Below are positions 36,068 to 44,236 of a DNA stretch of 47,385 nucleotides, piece after piece. Position numbers and translations under genes: made by a program. The notes beneath the pieces were generated by a model. That model saw nothing but the letters and a program-made list of their open reading frames with translations. It was not told the origin of the DNA and did no database searches. The stretch comes from DAONJL01 sp035405645 [NCBI: bacterium] (GTDB lineage: Bacteria; JAGOBX01; DAONJL01). The stretch's first letter is position 1. Each line of letters begins with the position of its first letter. The stretch lies in NCBI GenBank assembly GCA_035405645.1, contig DAONJL010000012.1, positions 9,579-56,963 of the forward strand. Direction: 5' to 3'.

Positions 36068-36096
36068 AAGATACCAAATAACAAATTTATAGTCAA
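36068..36096 (-). promoter_or_regulatory. Promoter-like pair ending 8 bp before the GT39-like start
   Basis: On the minus strand TTGACT (36096-36091) and TATCTT (36073-36068) are 17 bp apart; eight bases then separate the -10 from ATG 36059, the same distance as at the O-antigen ligase-like gene. Confidence 0.42.
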
Positions 36097-36155
36097 TAAA
36101 TTTAATGTAAACTTCCCGTTTAATCAATAATTAAATACTTGATTTTTATTTTATA

Positions 36156-36272
36156 TCATATCATAATAATTATAAAGACAAGAAGAGGAACACATAGATA
36201 TTTTTCTCCTTTATAACTTTTTGAAAAATATTTTATGTGTTCCTTTAATTTTTTACAACTATTTTTTTTCAT
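36156..36272 (-). CDS. Possible 38-residue small protein
   Basis: From ATG 36272 a minus-strand frame runs 38 codons to TGA 36156: a basic N-terminal half (MKKNSCKKLKEHIKYFSKSY), then GEKYLC and a hydrophobic end VPLLVFIIIMI that could insert in a membrane. There is no convincing ribosome site. Its DNA contains both arms of the hairpin at 36184-36246, so the open frame may be accidental. In the same frame a stop at 36324-36326 separates it from a GC-rich stretch ending CSITNSK. Low confidence as a gene. Confidence 0.22.
   Translation of the reverse strand: MKKNSCKKLKEHIKYFSKSYKGEKYLCVPLLVFIIIMI
36175..36256 (+). ncRNA. Candidate small RNA with a long hairpin and U-rich tail
   Basis: AGGAACACATA (36186-36196) and TATGTGTTCCT (36234-36244) are perfect complements; with G-U pairs the plus-strand RNA stem extends to 36184-36198/36232-36246, and ATATTTTTC/GAAAAATAT (36198-36206/36223-36231) pairs inside it. 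TTTAATTTTTT follows. A promoter-like TTGATT (36139-36144), 17 bp, CATAAT (36162-36167) sits at the right distance upstream. The loop has CTCCTTT, complementary to ribosome sites. Orientation and existence are inferred. Confidence 0.25.
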
Positions 36273-36448
36273 TTCTTTTTCGCTTTTCTTTTCATTATTT
36301 CTTTTATTTGTTTTTATTTCTTTTTACTTACTATTCGTAATGCTGCAAAGGGGTATACCATGCCCGCGATATTTTCTGAATAAAAAAAATTAATGGTATA
36401 TTTTTAAAATAAGAATTTTTAATTAATAAAATTGTTTTATTTATTTAA

Positions 36449-39400
36449 TTATTTAAATCTTATTGAATATTGAAACATAATGAAATGTTCAGGTTTTATT
36501 TGTGGAACTTCTAATTCAGGCTTATAAATATACTGAAGTGTTGCGCGTTTATTTATATAATACTTTGCTTCAAATTCTGATTTTAAATAAAGATATGTTT
36601 CTTTAACTATTGAATTTTCATAACTCTGGAATATTCCTTTATAATTAACATATAACCTTTTTGAAAGAAATTTACCAATTGCAAATGATGTATTTTCAAA
36701 TAAATAATTATTATAGTTTTTATAATTATCATAATTTATTGCTCTTGAAGCGATATTCTCAAATAAAGGTGCATTAAAATCAATGTTTACATCAAATTGT
36801 TCTTCTATATTTGATTTTATTGGATTAATAAATCTATTTAATAAGTTTATATTAAATAAAGAAACAATACTTTTAATATTTGTTTCCTGTCTTTCAAAAA
36901 ATGTTGTTGTATTTTCTGATGGAAATGTTTTAGTTTTAGTTTTTGTTGTTGATTGGGTTCCTATTTGAATTATTTGTATTAATTCATTAAATGATAAATC
37001 AGGATTTGTAGGCGAAGTTATTTGTGGTTCAATTTTATCTTCAAGTGCACCATTATATCTTAATTCAATCACTACATCATTTATATTTGTTTTTGCATAA
37101 GCATTTAAAATTGGTATGTAATCACCTTCAATAAATTTTAATGATGCTTCCTGTATTGTAAATTTTCTGTTTAGATAATAAACATCACCAACAAAAGCAG
37201 TTAAATAACCAGAATATAAGAAATTATTAGTTTGCCCTTTAATTAATAAATATGAATTATCATTAAAAAAAATTTTTGCCCATTGATGTGTATATGCAAA
37301 ATTATGTTTTGTAATTAATTTTATATTTAGATAAATTTTATCAAAATAACTTTTTTCTTTTTTGCCATTTGATTTTGATGTATAAATAGGTGGATAAGTA
37401 AGAGAACCATTAAACATTTCAACATTTGCATATAAATACGGCATTGTATCAGTTAATATTAATTCACCATTTATATTTGCTTCTGTATTTACTTTATATT
37501 TATCATAATTAATTTTTATATTATTTGCAGTAAATTTTATTTTTACATTTTTTATATTTGTGCCACTGCCATTTATATTTAAAATTCCATTATCATTTAC
37601 TTTGCCTGTTAATTTATTTATTACTATTGAGTCTTCTTGAAATATTATTTCTCCTTTTAGATTTTGTATTTCATTAATATAATTATTAAATTTTAATCCA
37701 ACATTGTTGAAATTTATAATGCCTAAAATTTCAGGTTTATTAAATTTTCCTTTTATAAATAAATTTATATTTCCTGTTCCTGCTGTGCTTTTTATAATTG
37801 GTAAATATAAAGGCAAAAGAGAGATATTATTTTTATTATTAAATAATTTAAGATTTAATTTCTGATTGGTAAAATCAACTTCGCCTTCGCATTTTATTAT
37901 TTCTGTATCGTAATTATATATATTACAATCAATATCATATAAATCACTTAAAATTATTTTTCCATTCAGAGTGTATTTTGCTTTTTCAATTGGTGTTAAT
38001 TTCATTATTTTTTTTTCATTATTATAATCAAGAGAAAATTTTAGTTTATCAATTTCAAAGTTATTAAATTTTAAATATTCGCAATCAATTAATGATGAAA
38101 AATTAAAATTGTTAAAATGTGTTAATAATAAAGTTAAATTACTTGTTATAGTATTTCCTTTATAAACGAATTGATTGAGATTTAAACCAATTTTTAAAGT
38201 ATCTTTAATTAAGTCATAATTACCAGAAAAAAATAAAACTGAATTCTGATAATTTAATATACCTTCATCAATTTTTATTTTTTCATTTTCTGTCTTAATA
38301 TTAACTCGAAATACATTTATATCATTTATATTTGTTAAAAGAATTTTTGAACTTAAATTAAACTTATTTGTTTGTTTTTCTAAATTTACTTCAACTTTGC
38401 CAAATGATTTTTTATCATATATTTTTGTTAAAAAATTTATAAATAATTGATTTTCATTTATTTTTAGAAAAACATCATTTTTAGATAAATTATAATTTAT
38501 CAAAAAATCAAATGGTGAAAATATTGATTTTATTATAATTAGTCCATTATCATATTTAACATTAAATTGAACATCATTATTAAAAATATTTCGTAAATTT
38601 TCATTAAGATAAATTATATTTACATCATTTTTTCCTTGATATAGAATATTTAATTTTAGATTGTTTTTATTATACAAATTAAAATCAATAAATGCAGAAT
38701 ATTTTTTATAGTTATATATTAACTCGTTTATATATAAAAAATCATATTGTTTAATCAAAAAATTATTGAAATATACAGAAGTATCATCATAAGATAAAGT
38801 CAAATTTTTTATAAAATAATCATTAAGAGAGACATTATTTAAATAATAAACTTTATTATTTAATTGACCAGAAAAATTTATCTTATATTGTTGATTATTT
38901 ACTAATAATTTTTTTGTTTTAAATGAAAATGAATTATTTTTTATATTTAATAAAAAATCAGTATTTATTGAATAATCAGAATATTTAATCTGTTTTGCAG
39001 AAACAATAAAATTTATGATAACATCTTTTCTAAATAAATCTAAATCCAGAGAATAATCAAGAAAGCCAGAAATATCTTTTTTTAAAAAATCTAAATTTAC
39101 TTTTCTACCAATAATATGAAAAACAGGTAGAGTATCAAAATATGAAATATTAAAATTATGTTTGCCATAATCAGAATAAATATCAACATTAAAATTATTA
39201 TTTTTATAAATTAGATTTATATCAAAATTAGGTAAAGGTAAAAAACTGATGAAAATGTTTTTTAAAGAAATTTTGCTTGTAAGTTGTTTCTCTGAAAAAT
39301 AATAAGTTGCTTCAGATGAGATATTACACGAATAAATATTATAATAAATAGGAATATTTATTAATTCACATTTAATTTGATTATTCAATTTACCATTCAA

Positions 39401-40108
39401 TAGTATTCGACCACTATTATATTCAGCAGAAATAGAAAAAGAATTATTTATAAAATTACAATCAAGATAATTTAATGATATAAATTTTGTGCTAATTAAA
39501 AAAGATTGTATTTCATCTTTTAATTGCAAATTATAATTTTTTAGTAAAAGAATAAATTCTTCATTAAAATATACATTTGATTTTTTTATTCTAAATTTAA
39601 AATTATCTTTTTGTAAAATTGCTGATATATTAGTTGTTGTTAATAAAGTTAATCTGTAATAATCAAATCTTATTGTTCCATTTTCAATATAAATTTTTGA
39701 AACAAAATCAAATAAATTTTTTTTAGATTTTTCCTCTAATAATAATTTATCTAATAGTTTTTTAAAAGTTTGATAATTATTTATTTCAAGATGTGGATTT
39801 TTTATTATTACTGATGTTATTATTTCATTAAAATTATGTGTTATTAAATTTTTTAAATTTACATTAATTTTGATTTCATCTATAAGTAAAAGGTTTTCAT
39901 TGTTTTTTATCTTAATATTTAATAATTTAAAAGGTTCAAATAAAGATGAACTTAAATCTTTAAAAGAAAAATTAATATTATATTTTTTATACTGCTGTTC
40001 TGCTAAAAATGAATTTAGTAAATAAAGCGATAAGAATTTTATCAGAATATTTAATAAAAGAATAACAGATAAAAAAAATATGATAATTATAAAAAAGAAT
40101 TTTTTCAT
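36449..40108 (-). CDS. tamB: TamB-family translocation/assembly or lipid-transfer protein
   Basis: A 1219-residue protein with one N-terminal membrane helix (about 3-22, FFFIIIIFFLSVILLLNILI) and a long periplasmic body of alternating beta strands. The AsmA/TamB order is clear at the C-terminus: GDVYYLNRKFTIQEASLKFIEG, then YIPILNAYAKTNINDVVIELRYNG and SPTNPDLSFNELIQIIQIG, the TamB signature. TamB proteins span the periplasm as a hydrophobic groove and carry phospholipids toward the outer membrane or help assemble outer-membrane proteins. The partner TamA is not in the window. It is the last gene of the minus-strand run, overlapping the LarA-like gene by one base. Confidence 0.88.
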   Translation of the reverse strand: MKKFFFIIIIFFLSVILLLNILIKFLSLYLLNSFLAEQQYKKYNINFSFKDLSSSLFEPFKLLNIKIKNNENLLLIDEIKINVNLKNLITHNFNEIITSVIIKNPHLEINNYQTFKKLLDKLLLEEKSKKNLFDFVSKIYIENGTIRFDYYRLTLLTTTNISAILQKDNFKFRIKKSNVYFNEEFILLLKNYNLQLKDEIQSFLISTKFISLNYLDCNFINNSFSISAEYNSGRILLNGKLNNQIKCELINIPIYYNIYSCNISSEATYYFSEKQLTSKISLKNIFISFLPLPNFDINLIYKNNNFNVDIYSDYGKHNFNISYFDTLPVFHIIGRKVNLDFLKKDISGFLDYSLDLDLFRKDVIINFIVSAKQIKYSDYSINTDFLLNIKNNSFSFKTKKLLVNNQQYKINFSGQLNNKVYYLNNVSLNDYFIKNLTLSYDDTSVYFNNFLIKQYDFLYINELIYNYKKYSAFIDFNLYNKNNLKLNILYQGKNDVNIIYLNENLRNIFNNDVQFNVKYDNGLIIIKSIFSPFDFLINYNLSKNDVFLKINENQLFINFLTKIYDKKSFGKVEVNLEKQTNKFNLSSKILLTNINDINVFRVNIKTENEKIKIDEGILNYQNSVLFFSGNYDLIKDTLKIGLNLNQFVYKGNTITSNLTLLLTHFNNFNFSSLIDCEYLKFNNFEIDKLKFSLDYNNEKKIMKLTPIEKAKYTLNGKIILSDLYDIDCNIYNYDTEIIKCEGEVDFTNQKLNLKLFNNKNNISLLPLYLPIIKSTAGTGNINLFIKGKFNKPEILGIINFNNVGLKFNNYINEIQNLKGEIIFQEDSIVINKLTGKVNDNGILNINGSGTNIKNVKIKFTANNIKINYDKYKVNTEANINGELILTDTMPYLYANVEMFNGSLTYPPIYTSKSNGKKEKSYFDKIYLNIKLITKHNFAYTHQWAKIFFNDNSYLLIKGQTNNFLYSGYLTAFVGDVYYLNRKFTIQEASLKFIEGDYIPILNAYAKTNINDVVIELRYNGALEDKIEPQITSPTNPDLSFNELIQIIQIGTQSTTKTKTKTFPSENTTTFFERQETNIKSIVSLFNINLLNRFINPIKSNIEEQFDVNIDFNAPLFENIASRAINYDNYKNYNNYLFENTSFAIGKFLSKRLYVNYKGIFQSYENSIVKETYLYLKSEFEAKYYINKRATLQYIYKPELEVPQIKPEHFIMFQYSIRFK

Positions 40109-41421
40109 TATTTTTTTATAATGCTTAATTTATTAGCATAATTAAATATTGTTATTTTAATATCACTATCGTTTTTTATCCAATTATTTACAATTGTTTG
40201 TGGTTCATTAACAGGAATTAGATGAATTGATTTTAATAATTCAGCATCTAATTTTGAATACATATATATTTTTGTATTTTTTAATAATTTAGCAAATTTA
40301 TATGCTTTATGCTCATAAAGATGATAATCATTTTCAATTAAATTTAAAACATTATCAAGGTCATCTTGCAATTTATAAAAGAAATTTTTCATTGCTTCTT
40401 CGTTTGGTGCAATTCCATTTTCACAAGCAGCAATAAATAATATTTCTGCATTTTCTGCTATACCTTCTTTTGTGAGTTCTAAACTACGCTGTGCATTATA
40501 TAAACTTTCATCTTCTGGAAAACCACCAGGACAAATTATTATTCTATTTACTGGCATTATTTTTTTTATAAAATGATTATCAACAAATTTAAAACAATCT
40601 GGCATTATTTCTTCTGGCTTTCCAGATTTTATGTAAATAATTTTTTTATCTAATGATACACAGGAAATAAGAATAACATTTTTATTTTTGGTGGCTAATT
40701 TATATGCTTCATACATATCATTTGCTAATTTATTATTTTGTCTACTTTTATCATAATGAAGTGGATGTCTTGCAAATGTAGAAAATTCATCAAGTGCTAA
40801 ACTATGATTCTTTTCAATTGTTTTAAAAGCAGCACATCCAGGAACAAAATATTTAACAAAATTAGAATAACCAGCAAAATAGTGAACTTTTACATCACTT
40901 AAAATTATAAATGTTTCAGTATCATCAATTTCTGAATTAAGATAAATATCATTATTATATGCTGTTTTTCCATAATATGTAAATTGTGAATTAAAACAAT
41001 TATGGATAATAATTTTATAATTTTTAAATTTTTCTTTTTCTAATATTTCTTCATATTCATTTTTTAATTTTAGATTGCCAGTACTTTGAGGATTATGTGA
41101 CCCTGTTGCAATAATTACTTTTATAAATTGAGGTTGAGAAATATTTAATATTTTTTTTATAACATTTGAGAATAAATAAATATGTGGGACATTCCTTGTA
41201 TCATCTTCTGTTAATATAAGTATTTTTTTATTATTTAAAATTTCTTTATATTTATCCCAATCATTTATTTCATTTTGTATAATTAAATTATTATCAGAAT
41301 TATAAACATCATTTTGTAAGATAGATGAAGTATTATCAGGTTCAATAATTCCATTAAAATTTTTATCTGGTATATTTATTGTTATATTTGATTGACCAAA
41401 TTTTAAATTTATTGTTTTCAT
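40108..41421 (-). CDS. LarA-like (DUF2088) protein
   Basis: A 437-residue protein of the nickel-dependent lactate racemase family. ILTEDDTRNVP (about 70-79) corresponds to the D-H-T-R-P loop but has Asp for His. IIATGSHNPQS (about 103-114) keeps the catalytic His109; VKVHYFAGYSNFVKYFVPG (about 190) has the second His and a Lys in the place of the cofactor-bearing Lys, but the G-G-R before it is N-F-V; EKNHSLALDEF supplies the next His. No larB, larC or larE is present to make the pincer nickel cofactor. It could racemise another hydroxy acid or be inactive. It is between a response regulator (4-bp overlap) and tamB (1-bp overlap). Confidence 0.75.
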   Translation of the reverse strand: MKTINLKFGQSNITINIPDKNFNGIIEPDNTSSILQNDVYNSDNNLIIQNEINDWDKYKEILNNKKILILTEDDTRNVPHIYLFSNVIKKILNISQPQFIKVIIATGSHNPQSTGNLKLKNEYEEILEKEKFKNYKIIIHNCFNSQFTYYGKTAYNNDIYLNSEIDDTETFIILSDVKVHYFAGYSNFVKYFVPGCAAFKTIEKNHSLALDEFSTFARHPLHYDKSRQNNKLANDMYEAYKLATKNKNVILISCVSLDKKIIYIKSGKPEEIMPDCFKFVDNHFIKKIMPVNRIIICPGGFPEDESLYNAQRSLELTKEGIAENAEILFIAACENGIAPNEEAMKNFFYKLQDDLDNVLNLIENDYHLYEHKAYKFAKLLKNTKIYMYSKLDAELLKSIHLIPVNEPQTIVNNWIKNDSDIKITIFNYANKLSIIKK

Positions 41422-42344
41422 AATTTTTTTAATAATTCATCAATTTCTGATGAAGTTATATTTTTTTCACTTAATAAATTTTCATTAATATTTATATTTA
41501 ATATTTTTGCGATTTTTTTTACTAATTCAGAAGTTTTAACTGGTTTAACAACATAATCAATAGCACCTAATTTTATAGAATCAATTACATCCTGTTTTAG
41601 TCGTCTTGCTGTTAACATTATTACTGGTATTTCTTTTAAATATGCAAACTTATTTTTTTCTGCAAGAACTTCAAATCCATTTAATTCTGGCATATTTATA
41701 TCAAGTATAACTAAATCAGGTTTAACTAACCTTAATGTTTTTATTATTTCTTTTGATTTATTTAATGTAAAAACTTTAAAACCATATAATTCTAAGCCAT
41801 CTTTTAAACTATCTAAAATAAAAATTTCATCATCAACAATTAAAATTTTTTTTAAAGATTTTTCTGCTTCATTTTCGTTTTGTTCATATAAAAAATTTGA
41901 TAATAATTTATCTGGTATAAATACTTCAAAATGATCATTTACTAAATTAGATTTTTTTAAAGTATCAATAAGTAAGGGAGTAATTTTCTGCCATTTTTTT
42001 GCTATTATTTCATTTTCAGTTGTATATATATCTTCGTGTAAAATTAAATTTGGGATAAATTCAGATAAATGAATTTTCTGTACTCTTCTATCTAAATATT
42101 TATTTGTATATTTTTCAGGATGATATTTTGCTAATGTATTTTGTATTTTTTCAGAATTAAATATTTTTATTCTATGAATGTTTTTTTCATTTAGTTTATT
42201 TAAAAATTCAATTGTTATTTCCTGATTTTCAATAGAATAGAAAACACCATTTTCATTTATATTTTTTGCGGCAAATATTTTACCAAGTTCTGAATGATGC
42301 TCTATCAAATCTTTTACATCAACTTCAATAATATTTTCAAACAT
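41418..42344 (-). CDS. Response regulator with N-terminal novel module and C-terminal receiver
   Basis: A 308-residue protein. The receiver domain is at the C-terminus (about 165-285): KKILIVDDEIFIL (Asp171-Asp172), LVILDINMPELNGFEVL (phospho-acceptor Asp215), IPVIMLTARRLK (Thr245), and YVVKPVK (Lys267). There is no output domain after it. The N-terminal 160 residues contain two short blocks, NGVFYSIENQEITIEFLNKL and LILHEDIYTTENEII, that recall the repeated module in front of HD-GYP domains (also in the 27827 gene). It follows the histidine kinase by 34 bp and probably is its partner; output is likely protein-protein. ATGA overlap with the LarA-like gene. Confidence 0.85.
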   Translation of the reverse strand: MFENIIEVDVKDLIEHHSELGKIFAAKNINENGVFYSIENQEITIEFLNKLNEKNIHRIKIFNSEKIQNTLAKYHPEKYTNKYLDRRVQKIHLSEFIPNLILHEDIYTTENEIIAKKWQKITPLLIDTLKKSNLVNDHFEVFIPDKLLSNFLYEQNENEAEKSLKKILIVDDEIFILDSLKDGLELYGFKVFTLNKSKEIIKTLRLVKPDLVILDINMPELNGFEVLAEKNKFAYLKEIPVIMLTARRLKQDVIDSIKLGAIDYVVKPVKTSELVKKIAKILNININENLLSEKNITSSEIDELLKKL

Positions 42345-42378
42345 TTTATTATTTTCCTTTTTTAACTTTTATAAAATA

Positions 42379-43503
42379 TTATTTTGTTTTTTGATGATAT
42401 TCAAGAGTAAAATAAAAAGATAAATGTTTATCGTCTTTATTATATGCACCAATTTCTTGAAAATGTTTTTTTATAATATTTTTACAAATAGATAAACCAA
42501 GCCCTTCGCCCGGAATATGTAAAACATTTATATCACGAATATATGGTTCAAAAATAATATCAAGTTTATTTGGTGGTAAATTTCCTTCATTTATAAATTC
42601 TAATTTTATCTTGTTTTCGCTAATTATATTTGATTCAATAATAATTTGTGATTCTAATCTCGAATATTTTATTGCATTGCCAATTAAATTTAATAATACA
42701 ATTTTTATATCTTCCTTAATAGCAAAAACAATTAAGTTATCAACTTTATTCAAAATTAATAATTTTTTTTCTTTAATCTTATCTTCTAAAAAAGCAAGAA
42801 CATCTAATAATAAATCTTTTATATCAAATTCTTCATAATTATCGATGCCCCCACGATTTTCATCTTTTATAAGTTCACTATATCTTTTATTAAATTTTAA
42901 AATTTCTTCTGCACATTGCATAATACCTTTTAGCATTTTTAGTAAATCTTCTTTTGTGTATAAATCCTTATAAATTTTTATAAAATAGGTTTCACAATAA
43001 TTTAAAATCGGCATTGTAAAGTTTGATATTTCGTGAACTATTGTATTAGCCATTGAAGTAATTATGTCATTAGCACGAATTAATTCGAATGTTTTATTTT
43101 CTAATTCCTTATATAATTTTATTCTTGCATTTATGTTCGAACAGATACCATAAACAAAAATTCCTTCTTCATTAGAAAGTGTATTTGCTGCTATTCCAAA
43201 ATATATTTGCTCATTTTCATTTTTTTTAAGTTGAATTACATAATCTTTAATTAATTTTTTTTTCAAAATATTTTCAATAAAAATTTTTCTTTCATTAATA
43301 TTAGCCCATAAAATTTCAGGTAATAGGAAATTGTTTAAATAAAAATCTTTATTGTAATTTAATTCTTCTAAAAAATTTTGATTAGTAAAAATAGTAATAA
43401 AATCTTTTTGTTTCTCATCATATTTGGCAATAAATAAATTAGTAAAAAGTAAATTTGAAAAAAGGCAATTAGAACACTTATAAAAAATAAGATTTTCATT
43501 CAT
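42379..43503 (-). CDS. Sensor histidine kinase
   Basis: A 374-residue cytoplasmic kinase with no membrane helix. It opens with FYKCSNC, a Cys-x-x-Cys pair (Cys10, Cys13). A PAS-like domain (about 28-130) contains YFGIAANTLSNEEGIFVYGIC. The dimerisation helix carries IVHEISNFTMPIL with phospho-acceptor His157. The ATPase domain shows LNLIGNAIKYSRLES (N box, about 270-284) and GEGLGLSICKNIIKKH (G box, about 337-352). It would autophosphorylate and pass the phosphate to the response regulator gene downstream. AAAAGGAAAATAAT gives the ribosome site. The Cys pair may sense metal or redox; that is inference. Confidence 0.9.
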   Translation of the reverse strand: MNENLIFYKCSNCLFSNLLFTNLFIAKYDEKQKDFITIFTNQNFLEELNYNKDFYLNNFLLPEILWANINERKIFIENILKKKLIKDYVIQLKKNENEQIYFGIAANTLSNEEGIFVYGICSNINARIKLYKELENKTFELIRANDIITSMANTIVHEISNFTMPILNYCETYFIKIYKDLYTKEDLLKMLKGIMQCAEEILKFNKRYSELIKDENRGGIDNYEEFDIKDLLLDVLAFLEDKIKEKKLLILNKVDNLIVFAIKEDIKIVLLNLIGNAIKYSRLESQIIIESNIISENKIKLEFINEGNLPPNKLDIIFEPYIRDINVLHIPGEGLGLSICKNIIKKHFQEIGAYNKDDKHLSFYFTLEYHQKTK

Positions 43504-43515
43504 ATTATTTTCCTT

Positions 43516-44232
43516 TTAAAATTTTATTTCTTTTATTTCAATATTATCTTCAGTTAAAAGAATATATGTTCCTTTTTTCTCAGACCAATTACCACAGCTT
43601 CCAATAATTTTGTTATTTATTTTTTTTATAAATAATTCATGAATATGTCCAGCAATTAAATAATCAGCATTATAACTTTTTATTTTTTCTAATATAAATT
43701 TTTCATTATACTTTTGTATTTTTTTGTTTTTAATTTTTTTTTCAATAATACTAATTGTATGTAATCTTTTAATAATAGATAAAATTAAAAAAGCAGGAAG
43801 ATATTTTAAAATACTTATTACTGTTTTATTTCTGATAAATTTTCTATAAAGAAGATAGCGAAAATCATTAGAACAAAGCAAGTCGCCATGTGTAAGTAAA
43901 ATATTTTTATTAAATAGATTTACTAAATAATAATCCTGATGAATAATATTAAAATTAGTTAAAGAAGAAAAATCAGAACCAATAAAGAAATCACGATTAC
44001 CGGGAACAAAAATAATTTTATATGATAATTTTGAAATATATGATTTTAATAATTGATACTTTTCAGATAATTTAAAAAGAGGATGTTCAAACCAGAAATC
44101 AAATAAATCACCTAAAATAAATAAAGTATTAATTTTATTATTTAATGAGATAAGAAAATTACCAAAATTATTTATTTTTTCAGGGAAATTATAATTAAGA
44201 TGAATATCCGAAATAAAAACATAATTTGCCAT
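43516..44232 (-). CDS. lpxH: UDP-2,3-diacylglucosamine diphosphatase
   Basis: LpxH hydrolyses UDP-2,3-diacylglucosamine to lipid X, feeding LpxB. The 238-residue calcineurin-like phosphoesterase shows all metal motifs: FISDIHL (Asp9, His11), LGDLFDFW (Asp42), PGNRDFFIG (Asn79, Asp81), THGDLLCSNDFRYLLYRKFI (His115, with the LpxH-specific D-x-x-Y and R), and LIAGHIHELF (about 192-201). The late SCGNWSE matches the G-x-W of LpxH, which separates it from LpxI and LpxG. It lies in the run of outer-membrane and kinase genes, 4 bp after the outer-membrane protein. Confidence 0.92.
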   Translation of the reverse strand: MANYVFISDIHLNYNFPEKINNFGNFLISLNNKINTLFILGDLFDFWFEHPLFKLSEKYQLLKSYISKLSYKIIFVPGNRDFFIGSDFSSLTNFNIIHQDYYLVNLFNKNILLTHGDLLCSNDFRYLLYRKFIRNKTVISILKYLPAFLILSIIKRLHTISIIEKKIKNKKIQKYNEKFILEKIKSYNADYLIAGHIHELFIKKINNKIIGSCGNWSEKKGTYILLTEDNIEIKEIKF

Positions 44233-44236
44233 TATA

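Larger units (their letters stand above)
36060..36448. other. 390-bp gap: hairpin, possible small ORF, GC-rich island
   Basis: The only sizeable gap without a firm gene. It holds the promoter at 36068-36096, a long inverted repeat (36184-36246), a T-rich tract (36246-36330 on the plus strand), and at 36336-36372 a short stretch with far higher G+C than its surroundings, including GGGGTATACC and GCCCGCG. TATACCAT (36354-36361) is matched in reverse by ATGGTATA (36393-36400). One minus-strand frame is open on both sides of a single TAA (36326-36324). The mixture suggests the remnant of a mobile or repeated intergenic element; no transposase is recognisable. Confidence 0.5.

Noticed and set aside
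36184-36246. The hairpin as a simple terminator of tamB on the minus strand
   Set aside because: No U tract follows on that strand, while one follows on the plus strand, and it is 200 bp beyond the stop.
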